Positions 24,849-33,519 of a DNA stretch of 64,000 nt are shown here, in pieces; within the stretch, counting starts at the first letter, position 1; the number at the start of each line of letters is the position of its first letter. The stretch comes from DATFQE01 sp963738205 (lineage in GTDB: Bacteria; Actinomycetota; Thermoleophilia; Gaiellales; Gaiellaceae): contig CAVTVQ010000006.1 in assembly GCA_963738205.1 (NCBI GenBank), positions 1,178,001-1,242,000 on the forward strand. The letters are read 5' to 3'. The notes below the pieces were generated by a model. It was given only the letters and a program-made list of their open reading frames with translations. It ran no database searches and was not told where the DNA came from. A program made the translations under genes and the position numbers.

Positions 24849-25748
24849 ATGTCCGAGACGACCACAAAGCTCGGCTTCGTCGGCCTCGGCCACATGGGCG
24901 GGAACATGGCGGCGCGCTTTCTCGCCGCCGGCTACGCCGTCTTTGGAGAGGAAGTCAGCCGCGAGCATGCCCAGCACCTCGTGGACGCGGGGCTGCGGTG
25001 GTGCGACACGGCGCGCGAGGTCGCCGAGGCGGCCGACATCGTCTTCACCTCGCTCCCCGACGACCGCGTGCTCGACGAAGTTGCGTCGGGGGAAGACGGG
25101 ATCCTCGCCGGCCTCGGGGCCGGCAAGACGTGGATCGACATGAGCACCGTCAGCCCGAGGGCGAGCGTGGCGATCGCCGAACGCGTCCGCGCGCAAGGAG
25201 CGACGATGCTCGACGCGCCGGTGTCCGGAAGCATTCCGCAGGTGCAGTCCGGGACGCTGACGATCATGGTCGGCGGCGACGAGGACGCGTATCGCCGCGT
25301 CGAGCCGGTCCTGCGCGAGCTCGGGACCCCCGAGTACATCGGCCCGAACGGCCAAGGGCTCGCGGTCAAGCTCGCGATCAACATCAGCCTCGCCGTCCAG
25401 ATGCTCGCCTTCGCCGAGGGCCTCCTCCTCGCGCGGGAGTCCGGTGTCGACCCGAAGCGAGCAATCGGCGTCATGGCGGAGAGCCCGATCGGCTCGCCGA
25501 TGCTGAAGGCGCGCGCTCCGATCATTCTCGATCTCCCGGAGGAGGCGTGGTTCACCCTCGGGTTCATGCAAAAGGACGTCGAGCTCGCGCTCGACGCAGC
25601 ACGGGGGCTCGAGATCCCCCTACCGACGGCCGAGCGGGCCGACGAGGTGCTCCGGCGCGCGGGCGCCCTCGGCTACGAGCGGCGCGATCTGGCGGCTCTG
25701 TACCAGGTCCTCGAGCAGCTGACGACTGAACGGAGGAAGGCAGGATGA
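24849..25748 (+). CDS. NAD(P)-dependent beta-hydroxyacid dehydrogenase (3-hydroxyisobutyrate dehydrogenase-like)
   Basis: A 299-residue oxidoreductase with an N-terminal Rossmann fold (FVGLGHMGGNMAARFLAAGY), the substrate-binding stretch MLDAPVSGSIPQVQSGTLTI and the catalytic Lys region GQGLAVKLAINISLAVQM. This is the family of 3-hydroxyisobutyrate, tartronate semialdehyde and glyoxylate reductases; the substrate is not determined. ATG 24849 has AGGGAG upstream. Its stop overlaps the start of the PQQ-cytochrome gene (ATGA), so the two are translated together. Confidence 0.9.
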   Translation: MSETTTKLGFVGLGHMGGNMAARFLAAGYAVFGEEVSREHAQHLVDAGLRWCDTAREVAEAADIVFTSLPDDRVLDEVASGEDGILAGLGAGKTWIDMSTVSPRASVAIAERVRAQGATMLDAPVSGSIPQVQSGTLTIMVGGDEDAYRRVEPVLRELGTPEYIGPNGQGLAVKLAINISLAVQMLAFAEGLLLARESGVDPKRAIGVMAESPIGSPMLKARAPIILDLPEEAWFTLGFMQKDVELALDAARGLEIPLPTAERADEVLRRAGALGYERRDLAALYQVLEQLTTERRKAG

Positions 25749-28021
25749 CCGACGGCAATGGAGAGGAAGGCGGCATCCGCCACCCGATCCGCGCGGCCGA
25801 GCAGGAAGTCGCGCACCTCCACGACGAGGCAGACAAGGGCGAGAGCCCCAAGACGCCGGCGATCGTCGCGGGCGGCGTCCTCGCCTTCATCATTCCGATC
25901 TTCGTGCTCCTGCTCGCGGTCGTGCTGGGCGTCGCGTACCTCGTCACCCGCGGCGGCAGCTCGTCGACGGCGCCGGCCTTCACCGCCGGCGAACTGACGA
26001 CACCGCCGACCGACAACTGGATCACGAACGGCGGCACGACGTTCAACCAGCGGTACTCGCCGCTCACGGAGATCGACACGACGAACGTCTCGAAGCTCAA
26101 AGGCGTGTGGCGGACACATCTCCGCGGGTCCGGTGCGGCGGCGAAGTACTCCGCCGAGGGGCAACCGATCGTCTACAACGGCGTCATCTACGTGGCGGCT
26201 GCGAACGACGACGTCTTCGCCGTCGACGCCGACACGGGTGAGATCAAGTGGCAGTACAAGGCGAACCTCGACCAGAAGATCAGCACTATCTGCTGCGGTT
26301 GGCTCTCACGGGGAGTCGCTCTCGGCGACGGCAAGGTGTACATCGGACAGCTCGACGGGAAGCTCGTCGCGCTCGACCAGAAGGACGGGAGCGTCGTCTG
26401 GTCGACGCAGGTCGGGCGCTGGCAGGAGGGCTACACGATCACCCACGCGCCGCTGTACTTCGACGGCCGCGTGTACACCGGGGTCTCGGGAGGCGAGTTC
26501 GGGATCCGCGGCCGCGTCACCGCGTTCGACGCCTCGACCGGGAAGGAATCCTGGCGCTTCTACACGATCCCCGGCCCGGGCGAGACGGGCCACGGCAGCT
26601 GGCCGGCCGGGAACGACACCTGGCGGCGCGGGGGCGCGCCGGTGTGGCAGACGCCCGCTGTCGACCCCCAGCTCGGGCTCCTCTACTTCTCCACCGGCAA
26701 CGCGGCACCCGACCTCGACGGCAGTCAGAGACCCGGAGACAATCTCTTCGCCTCGTCAATCGTGGCGATCGACGCTTCGACGGGCAAGTACCGCTGGCAC
26801 TTCCAGCAGGTCCACCACGACATCTGGGACCTGGATGCGCCGAGCCCGGTCGTCCTGTTTGATGTCGACGTCAATGGACAGACGCGCCACGCGATCGCGG
26901 AGACCGGCAAGACAGGGTGGACGTACTTCCTCGACCGCGAGACCGGGAAGCCGCTGTACGGGATCGACGAGCGTCCCGTTCCCCAGAGCGCCCTGCAGAA
27001 GACCTCGAAGACACAGCCGTTCCCGTCGAACCCGCCCGTTACGCCCCACCGGAACTCGCAGCAGGCGCTGAGCCAGATTCGCACGCAGGCGAAGCAGGAC
27101 GCGAAGGGCAAAGCCGTGCCACGGGTGATCGACGCACCGTTCTTCAGCCCTCCCCACCCGGCCTCGATCTCCGTGATCACGCCGGGCGCCCAGGGCGGGA
27201 ACAACTGGCAGCCGATGAGCTACAGCCCGAAGACGCAGATGCTCTACGTCTGTACCCAGTCCGGCCCGACCGGCTACACGATGGAGGCGAACCCGGCGGT
27301 CCACAAGCCGGGCGAGAGCTTCGTCGGGAGCATCTTCACGGCGACCGGGTTCGGGCAGAACCCGGGCCAGTTCACCGCGGTCGACGCGCGTAGCGGCCGG
27401 ATCGTGTGGCAGAAGCGCTGGGCCGACTCCTGCTACGCGGGATCCGTCGCGACGGGCGGCGACGTCGTCTTCGTCGGCCGCAACGACGGGAACTTCCAGG
27501 CGTACGATGCGCGCAACGGGAAGCTGCTCTGGAGCTTCCAGACGGGCGCCGGGGCGAACAACACCGCCGCCGTCTTCGAGCGGGACGGCACCGAGCACGT
27601 CGCGTTCTACGCGGGCGGGAACGCGCTCGCCGGCAGCGCGCACGGCGACAACTTGTGGCTCTTCTCGCTCGACGGCACGCTCGGCCCCGCGGGGACCGGC
27701 AGCGAAGGTCCGACCGCCACCCATGCCGGCGAGGCAGCGCCTCCGCCCCCACCTCCGCCAACGTCCTCCGCTTCCAAGGGGAACGCCACGGCCGGGCAGG
27801 CTGTGTTCAGCGAGAACTGCTCGGGCTGCCACGGCGTCACCGGGCACGGAGGCAACGGCGGGCCCGATCTGTCCGCGATCCCGGCTGCGGCGAACATGCA
27901 GCGCGTGATCGACCAGGTCACGAACGGCGGTGGCGGGATGCCGCCCTTCAAGGGGTCGCTCACCGACCAGCAGATCAAGGACGTCGCCGCCTACGTCACC
28001 ACCAAGGTCGCGAAGAAGTAG
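25745..28021 (+). CDS. PQQ-dependent dehydrogenase-like propeller fused to cytochrome c
   Basis: A 758-residue protein: cytoplasmic N-terminus, one helix (about 40-62, VLAFIIPIFVLLLAVVLGVA), an extracytoplasmic eight-bladed propeller (about 80-645) and, after a Pro-rich linker, a cytochrome c domain with haem motif ENCSGCHG and axial Met near GGGMPPF. The propeller has the vicinal cysteines TICCGWLSRGVALGDGK and HHDIWDLDAPSP, as in quinoprotein alcohol dehydrogenases. It probably oxidises an alcohol or aldehyde outside the membrane and passes electrons to its own haem. It is paralogous to the broken cupredoxin fusion at 11578-13724. Coupled to the upstream dehydrogenase by ATGA. Confidence 0.88.
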   Translation: MTDGNGEEGGIRHPIRAAEQEVAHLHDEADKGESPKTPAIVAGGVLAFIIPIFVLLLAVVLGVAYLVTRGGSSSTAPAFTAGELTTPPTDNWITNGGTTFNQRYSPLTEIDTTNVSKLKGVWRTHLRGSGAAAKYSAEGQPIVYNGVIYVAAANDDVFAVDADTGEIKWQYKANLDQKISTICCGWLSRGVALGDGKVYIGQLDGKLVALDQKDGSVVWSTQVGRWQEGYTITHAPLYFDGRVYTGVSGGEFGIRGRVTAFDASTGKESWRFYTIPGPGETGHGSWPAGNDTWRRGGAPVWQTPAVDPQLGLLYFSTGNAAPDLDGSQRPGDNLFASSIVAIDASTGKYRWHFQQVHHDIWDLDAPSPVVLFDVDVNGQTRHAIAETGKTGWTYFLDRETGKPLYGIDERPVPQSALQKTSKTQPFPSNPPVTPHRNSQQALSQIRTQAKQDAKGKAVPRVIDAPFFSPPHPASISVITPGAQGGNNWQPMSYSPKTQMLYVCTQSGPTGYTMEANPAVHKPGESFVGSIFTATGFGQNPGQFTAVDARSGRIVWQKRWADSCYAGSVATGGDVVFVGRNDGNFQAYDARNGKLLWSFQTGAGANNTAAVFERDGTEHVAFYAGGNALAGSAHGDNLWLFSLDGTLGPAGTGSEGPTATHAGEAAPPPPPPPTSSASKGNATAGQAVFSENCSGCHGVTGHGGNGGPDLSAIPAAANMQRVIDQVTNGGGGMPPFKGSLTDQQIKDVAAYVTTKVAKK

Positions 28022-28028
28022 CGACGGC

Positions 28029-28988
28029 GTGTGGTCGTTCGTCGTCGCCGCGCTGGCGCTCGTCCCGCTCGCGTGGCTCATCGGCGAGGCGACGCAGCAC
28101 GCTTCCGCCCACGTGGGCGCCGCGATCGGTGGGTTCCTGAACGCGAGCTTTGGCAACGCGCCTGAGCTGATCGTCGCCCTCGTCGCCCTCGGTCACGGTT
28201 TGCCGGAGGTCGTGCGAGCGTCGCTCGCCGGCTCGATCGCGAGCAACCTCTTGCTCGTGCTCGGGCTGGCGCTGCTTGTCCGGCGGCCCGGTGAGATCGA
28301 CCGCAGGTCGGCATTCTTCTCCCTCGCGACGATCGGCGTCGCGGTCGTCGTCCTGCTCGTGCCGTCCGCGGCGGCCTGGGGCGGCGACGCCGACCAGCGC
28401 GACCTCGCTGCGCTTTCGGTCCCCTTCGCGATAGCGCTGCTCGCGGCGCGCGTCGTCGTCAACACCCGCGTGCTTCGGCGCCAGCTTCGTCTGGGGGCCG
28501 CGGCGGCACCCCCGCCGGACGGGACGTGGTCGCTCCGCAGAGCCCTCGCCACGCTCGGGCTCGCGACCGTGCTGACGGCCCTCGTCACCGAGGTGCTCGT
28601 CGGCTCGCTCGAGAGCTTCGCCGACAGCGTTGGCCTGTCCGAGTTCTTCGTCGCCGCGGTGATCGTCGCGATCGTCGGGAACGCGACCGAGCACGGAAGC
28701 GCGGTGCTCGTCGCCGCGCGCGGACACACCCAGCTGGCAACAGAGATCGCGCTCGCGTCGAGCGCGCAGGTCGCTGCGTTCCTGATCCCGGCCGTCGCGC
28801 TGCTGTCGTGGGCGATCGACCCGATGGCGCTCAGCTTCCGGCCGGTCGAGCTTGTCGCGATGGGCGGCGCAGCGGCTGCGGCCGCACTCGTTCTCGCTCC
28901 GCGGCGCCCCGCTCGGGCAGGCGGGGCCCTACTCGTCAGCGGCTATCTGGGCGTCGCCGCCATGTTCTTCTTCGCAGGGGGCCAGTAA
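28029..28988 (+). CDS. Calcium/cation:proton antiporter, Cax family
   Basis: A 319-residue membrane protein with about ten helices and the two alpha-repeat motifs of the CaCA superfamily: GGFLNASFGNAPELIVALVAL in the first half and AIVGNATEHGSAVLVA in the second. These hold the acidic ion-binding residues. The GTG start is seven bases after the stop of the PQQ gene, so the operon continues here. Calcium is a required cofactor of PQQ enzymes, but a link is speculation. It converges on the next gene with four bases between stops. Confidence 0.87.
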   Translation: MWSFVVAALALVPLAWLIGEATQHASAHVGAAIGGFLNASFGNAPELIVALVALGHGLPEVVRASLAGSIASNLLLVLGLALLVRRPGEIDRRSAFFSLATIGVAVVVLLVPSAAAWGGDADQRDLAALSVPFAIALLAARVVVNTRVLRRQLRLGAAAAPPPDGTWSLRRALATLGLATVLTALVTEVLVGSLESFADSVGLSEFFVAAVIVAIVGNATEHGSAVLVAARGHTQLATEIALASSAQVAAFLIPAVALLSWAIDPMALSFRPVELVAMGGAAAAAALVLAPRRPARAGGALLVSGYLGVAAMFFFAGGQ

Positions 28989-28992
28989 AGCT

Positions 28993-29964
28993 TCACGGGA
29001 TTCCCGGGCTCTTGCCGAGCCGGCGCGAGACCAGGACCATCGCCGCGACGAGCGTTACCGCCCACGCGCCGAGGACGACGAGCGGGCGCGCGTGCTGGTG
29101 GTCGGGGAAGTACACCGCGTTGCGGAGCGCCGTCACCGTCGCGCCCGAGGGGAGCCACTGCGACAGGAAGTCGAACGGCTGTGGAAGCAGGGGCGGCGCG
29201 ACGGCGCCTCCGCTGGAGCTGTTGCCGAAGACGACGAAGAACAGCCACGTCGGGATGAGCGCCCACGGGCCGAGCAACACTGCCATGAGCGATGCGAAGG
29301 ACGACACCGCCACGAGCTGAAGCGCGAGGATGCCCCAGCTCTCGAACAAGGGCAGGTGGAGCCGGTCGAGCAGCGGCCCGTCGACGAGCACGAAGACCAA
29401 CGACGCGACCACCGCGTTGGCGAGGATGAACGCCAGCCACGTCAGCCGCGAGAGGCCGCCTGCGTTCGTACGAACCTGGAAGACGCCGATGAAGCCGATG
29501 ATCGTCGCGACCAGCATGAGATAGAAGATGTCGACGCCCGACGGGTCGTGCGGTTCGAGCGGATGGGTGTCGACGACCTTTACCTCCGGATCGACTGCGG
29601 AGATCTTCTCGAGCACGCGCGCGACGGAAGCTCCGGCCGCGCTCGCGATGTAGAGGGTCGGCCGTTCCGAAGTGAGATCGAGCGCCGCGTAGACCTTCTG
29701 CTCGTCGATCGCATGGAGCGCCGCGGCGATCGATCCGTAGCGCTCGAAGTCGAGGCTTTCCTCGGCGACGGTCTGCACAGCGGCGACCGTGCGAGGACGG
29801 CCGCTCGGGTCGCCGACGAGCGCGGCGTCGATGCCGTGAGGAACGGGGTCGCCGAGCGCGAGCGAGTACGACGTCACGAAGAGCGCGCCCATCACGATCC
29901 CGATCAGGGAGATCAGGATCGCGCGCTCGACCGGAGTCCAGCCGTGTGCACGCGGCCCGTTCAC
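28993..29964 (-). CDS. ABC-2/YhgE-like membrane protein (DUF3533-like)
   Basis: A 323-residue protein: one N-terminal helix (ILISLIGIVMGALFVTSYSL), an extracytoplasmic domain of about 110 residues with YGSIAAALHAIDEQKVYAAL, then five or six helices. This layout matches YhgE/Pip and DUF3533 proteins of the ABC-2 permease superfamily that lack an ATPase. GTG 29964 overlaps the stop of the L,D-transpeptidase gene (GTGA), so translation is coupled. The role may concern cell-envelope assembly; substrate unknown. Confidence 0.7.
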   Translation of the reverse strand: MNGPRAHGWTPVERAILISLIGIVMGALFVTSYSLALGDPVPHGIDAALVGDPSGRPRTVAAVQTVAEESLDFERYGSIAAALHAIDEQKVYAALDLTSERPTLYIASAAGASVARVLEKISAVDPEVKVVDTHPLEPHDPSGVDIFYLMLVATIIGFIGVFQVRTNAGGLSRLTWLAFILANAVVASLVFVLVDGPLLDRLHLPLFESWGILALQLVAVSSFASLMAVLLGPWALIPTWLFFVVFGNSSSGGAVAPPLLPQPFDFLSQWLPSGATVTALRNAVYFPDHQHARPLVVLGAWAVTLVAAMVLVSRRLGKSPGIP

Positions 29965-30629
29965 GCGACGACGGCGACTGGCATCCCGAGGCGCGCGAAG
30001 GCGTACACCGTCGGCGCTTCCGACAACGGGATGCGGACGCAGCCGTGTGACGCCGGGTACGCCGGCACGTCGGGGTATCCGTGCAGTGCTATGCCGCTGG
30101 AGAAGTAGCTCGCCCACGGCAGCCAGACACGAAACGGGACCGACCACGACTCGCGCTCCTTGCGGTAGACGCGGAACCGGCCGGTGGGAGTGGGTGTCAA
30201 GGGCGCGCCGGTGGAGACGTGGATCGCACGGGCGACCTGTCCTTCCCGAATCAGGAGCGCCACCTGTCGGCTGAGGTCGATCTCGATCCGCGACCTCGGC
30301 CCGGGCCCCGCTTCGGGGCGGCCGGCGGTCGCGAGGCGCGTGCGAGTGGCCGGGCCCACGACTGCGTCGCGCTGGAGACCCTCCCATGCCTGGAATCCGA
30401 GCACCGCCTGACGCGTCGCCTGGTCCATCCGTCCCGAGACCGCGGTGGGTGCGAGGTAGCCGAGCTCGGCCAGGCGAGCCTGCACCGCGGTGACGCTCGA
30501 GGCGGTACCGGAGGCCTGCGCGGGCGGTGGGCGGCCGATCGAGAGCGCGGCAACGGCAAGCGCGAGGACGGCGGTTGTCGCGACGCGCGGCACACCTCCA
30601 GCTAACCCGCGCCGGCGGGCCGGGGGCAT
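29961..30629 (-). CDS. L,D-transpeptidase with peptidoglycan-binding domain
   Basis: A 222-residue secreted enzyme: signal peptide (about 1-40), a PG_binding_1 domain (VQARLAELGYLAP, QATRQAVLGFQAWEGL) and a YkuD catalytic domain with the motif SHGCVRIPL, catalytic Cys197 and His195. Such enzymes form 3-3 crosslinks in peptidoglycan or attach proteins to it. The motif and length are complete, so it should be active. It is coupled to the YhgE-like membrane gene and divergent from the sugar ABC operon. Confidence 0.9.
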   Translation of the reverse strand: MPPARRRGLAGGVPRVATTAVLALAVAALSIGRPPPAQASGTASSVTAVQARLAELGYLAPTAVSGRMDQATRQAVLGFQAWEGLQRDAVVGPATRTRLATAGRPEAGPGPRSRIEIDLSRQVALLIREGQVARAIHVSTGAPLTPTPTGRFRVYRKERESWSVPFRVWLPWASYFSSGIALHGYPDVPAYPASHGCVRIPLSEAPTVYAFARLGMPVAVVA

Positions 30630-30769
30630 CCTCCGGCCGCCCGAGCGAGCGGCCCGAACGCCCTTCCGGCTAGCTGGGAGAGACCGCCGGCGCGCAAATG
30701 TCTCGAACGGGCCGGAGGATCGTCCGATCGGCCGACCCCGCAGCCGCGGCCGGACGAGGACGCTGTGTT

Positions 30770-30785
30770 CGTGACGACTGTCACG
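30770..30785. promoter_or_regulatory. CRP/FNR-like palindrome before the sugar ABC operon
   Basis: CGTGAC and GTCACG are perfect inverted arms around GACT, which equals the pattern GTGA-N6-TCAC recognised by CRP/FNR-family regulators. The centre is about 85 bases before the start of the binding-protein gene. Control by a CRP-like protein would suit a sugar importer, but binding is inferred only from the pattern. Confidence 0.4.
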
Positions 30786-30862
30786 CTTGCAACGTCCAGG
30801 CCGAGGCCGCCACGTCGAGCCTTGGCCGCTCCCCGCCCAGGGGAGGAGAGAGGAGCCGCATC

Positions 30863-32173
30863 ATGAGACGGGCCGCAATCTCGATGGTCCTCGTATTCGC
30901 CTGCGCCGCGACCTTGGCGGCCTGCGGCGGATCCAGCAGTTCGTCGTCCAGCGGGTCGCCGTCCAAGTCGACGGTCTCGGGGACGATCGACTTCGACGGC
31001 GTCTGGACCGGCCAGGAGGCAAAGCACTTCCAGGCCGTGATCGACGCGTTCGAGAAGCAGAACCCGGACGTCACCGTGAGGTACAAGGCGCTCGGCGACA
31101 ACCTCCCGACCGTGCTCTCGACCGCGGTGAGCGGCGGGCGGCCGCCCGACATGGCCGACATTGCGCAGCCTGGCCTCGTCAAGCAGTTCGCAGGCCGCGG
31201 CGACTTGAAGCCGATCAGCTTTGCGCGCCCGACACTCGCCGCGAACTTCACGCCGGAGTGGCTGAAGCTGGGGACGTTCAACGGCAAGCTCTACGGCTTT
31301 GTTTTCAAGGCGAGCAACAAGTCGACGGTCTGGTACAGCGTGCCCGCCTTCCGGCAAGCGGGCGTCAAGCCGCCGGCCACGTGGTCGCAGCTGCTCGCCG
31401 CCGCCCGGACGATCAAACTCTCGGGCACGCCGCCCTACTCGGTCGGCGGCGCGGACGGCTTCACACTCACCGACCTGTTCGAGAACATCTACCTGCGCCA
31501 GGCCGGGGCGACGAAGTACGCGCAGCTCAGCGCGCACAAGCTCAAGTGGAACGACAAGTCGGTCACGACGGCGCTGCGGACGATGGCCCAGATCATCGGG
31601 ACGAGCGCCAACATGGTCGGCGGCCGCTCCGGCGCCCTCCAGACGGACTTCCCGACGTCCGTGAACAACGCGTTCCAGAACCCGCCGAAAGGCGCGATGG
31701 TGTTCGAGGGCGACTTCGTCCCGGGCGTCGCGACCGTCAAGGCGACGGCCGGCGTCACCTACGGCGAGTTCGCGTTCCCGTCCATCAACGGCTCACCGCC
31801 GGCGGTCGAGATCGGCGGCGACACGATCGTCGCCTTCCGTGACACGCCTGCGATCCGCGCATTCGTGCGCTTCCTGGCGACGCCGGACGCCGCGGCCGCC
31901 TGGGCGAAGTTCGGCGGCTTCGCGACCGGCAACACGAAGCTGAGCCCGAGTGTGTATCCCAATGCGATCACGCGGAAGACCGCGTCGGCGATCACGGCGG
32001 CAAAGCACGTCGTCTTCGACATGTCCGACGAGCAGCCGAGCGCGTTCGGCGCGACCGTCGGCCAGGGTGAATGGGGGCTCTTCCAGAGGTTCCTCGCCAA
32101 GCCCTCGAACGTGCGCGGGATCCAGCGGCAGCTCGAGGCGGCGGCGGCCACCGCATACCGGAACGGGACGTAG
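30863..32173 (+). CDS. ABC sugar transporter, substrate-binding lipoprotein
   Basis: A 436-residue extracytoplasmic solute-binding protein of the carbohydrate family 1: lipobox LAACGGS, then a Ser-rich linker, FQAVIDAFEKQNPDVTVRYK and the late motif RAFVRFLATPDAAAAW. ATG 30863 follows strong GGAGGAGAG/GAGGAG sequences. It heads an operon with two permeases; no ATPase is encoded, so a shared MsiK-type ATPase elsewhere must energise it. The GH15 hydrolase at the end of the operon suggests an alpha-glucoside or maltodextrin ligand, which is inference. Confidence 0.92.
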   Translation: MRRAAISMVLVFACAATLAACGGSSSSSSSGSPSKSTVSGTIDFDGVWTGQEAKHFQAVIDAFEKQNPDVTVRYKALGDNLPTVLSTAVSGGRPPDMADIAQPGLVKQFAGRGDLKPISFARPTLAANFTPEWLKLGTFNGKLYGFVFKASNKSTVWYSVPAFRQAGVKPPATWSQLLAAARTIKLSGTPPYSVGGADGFTLTDLFENIYLRQAGATKYAQLSAHKLKWNDKSVTTALRTMAQIIGTSANMVGGRSGALQTDFPTSVNNAFQNPPKGAMVFEGDFVPGVATVKATAGVTYGEFAFPSINGSPPAVEIGGDTIVAFRDTPAIRAFVRFLATPDAAAAWAKFGGFATGNTKLSPSVYPNAITRKTASAITAAKHVVFDMSDEQPSAFGATVGQGEWGLFQRFLAKPSNVRGIQRQLEAAAATAYRNGT

Positions 32174-33519
32174 TGGCCGAAACCAGCACGATGGCGAGGC
32201 CGCGAGTTACGGCGGCCTCGCCCGCGGTACGGATAGGACGCCCCTTCAGGCGGTACGGCGCGGGCGCGCTCTTCCTGCTGCCCGCCTTCGTCCTGCTGGG
32301 GGTGTGGATCGTCTACCCGACCGCCTACACGCTCGTCCGCAGCTTCTACGGGCAATCGGGGTTCGGCGACTTCGTCGGGCTGGAGAACTACCGGACGCTG
32401 TTCTCGACCTCGACGCTCGTCACCGCGATCAAGAACAGCGCGATCTGGGTCGCCGTCGTGCCGGCCTTCGTTACCGCGATCGGACTGATCTTCGCGGTGC
32501 TCACCGAGCGTGTCCGCTGGTCGGTCGCATTCACGACCGTGCTCTTCCTGCCGATGGCGATCTCCGCGTTCGCCACCGGCGTCACCTGGCGGATCATGTA
32601 CCAGCAGGACCCGAGCCTCGGCGCGGTCAACGCGCTCGGCCGCGTCGTCGACGACGCCGTCAGCCCGCCCGGGGTCCTTCCGAACGCCCTCCCGTCGACG
32701 ACGAAGCTGAGCGGGTCGCCGGCCAAGGGGCTCGTCCTGAAGACGCCGCTGCATGCCGGCGGCGCTGCAGCGATGGGGCTGACCGCGATCGCGCCGAACG
32801 ACGTTCCCAGCGGCGCCGAGCAGGCCGTCGAGCCGCGCGTCCGACCGGGTGCGATCGTCGGCGTCGCCTGGCGCGACTTCAAGCCGGGGGGCGGCAGGCC
32901 CGGCGTCGTGGATCGCGGTGAGCTGGGGCTCCCCGGGGTGACCGTCGAGCTCCGAGACGCGTCCGGAAAGGTCGTGCGCAGGGCGACGACCCGAGCCGAC
33001 GGCGCGTTCGCCTTCTCCGGCGTCGGCGCCGGAACCTTCCACACCGCGATCTCGAACCAGACCTTCGCTCGGCCGTGGGGCGGGTTCGCGTGGCTCGGCA
33101 CGAAGCTGATCACCCCGTCGCTTTTGATCGCGTACATCTGGATCTGGGCGGGCTTCGCGATGGTCGTGATCGGCGCCGGCCTCTCCGCACTGCCGCGCGA
33201 GGTGCTCGAAGCCGCGCGCGTCGACGGCGCGAACGAGTGGCAGGTGTTCCGGCGCGTGACGGTGCCGCTGCTCGCGCCCGTGCTTTCGGTCGTGTTCATC
33301 ACGATGGTGATCAACGTCCTCAAGGTCTTCGACCTCGTGATCACGCTCGCGCCCGGCTCGTCTCAGGACTCCGCCAACGTGATCGCCCTTGCGATGTGGC
33401 GTGAGTCGTTCGGCGGCGTCGACGACTTCGGCGTCGGCTCCGCGATCGCGGTGTTCCTCTTCCTCCTCGTGATCCCGGTGCTCGCGCTCAACGTCCGCCG
33501 CTTCCGGAGGCAGACGTGA
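32173..33519 (+). CDS. ABC sugar permease (MalF/UgpA-like) with an inserted Ig-like domain
   Basis: A 448-residue permease, about 150 longer than usual. Three helices span about 28-52, 93-115 and 118-140. Then a loop of about 160 residues (about 150-312) contains a carboxypeptidase-regulatory/SdrD-like fold at about 225-292: GAIVGVAWRD, then GLPGVTVELRDASGKVVR and TTRADGAFAFSGVGAGTF. Helices 4-6 follow with the EAA loop EAARVDGANEWQVFRRVTVP that docks the ATPase. The loop lies outside the cell, so it may contact the binding protein or substrate. GTG 32173 overlaps the previous stop by one base; the next gene overlaps by four. Confidence 0.9.
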   Translation: MAETSTMARPRVTAASPAVRIGRPFRRYGAGALFLLPAFVLLGVWIVYPTAYTLVRSFYGQSGFGDFVGLENYRTLFSTSTLVTAIKNSAIWVAVVPAFVTAIGLIFAVLTERVRWSVAFTTVLFLPMAISAFATGVTWRIMYQQDPSLGAVNALGRVVDDAVSPPGVLPNALPSTTKLSGSPAKGLVLKTPLHAGGAAAMGLTAIAPNDVPSGAEQAVEPRVRPGAIVGVAWRDFKPGGGRPGVVDRGELGLPGVTVELRDASGKVVRRATTRADGAFAFSGVGAGTFHTAISNQTFARPWGGFAWLGTKLITPSLLIAYIWIWAGFAMVVIGAGLSALPREVLEAARVDGANEWQVFRRVTVPLLAPVLSVVFITMVINVLKVFDLVITLAPGSSQDSANVIALAMWRESFGGVDDFGVGSAIAVFLFLLVIPVLALNVRRFRRQT

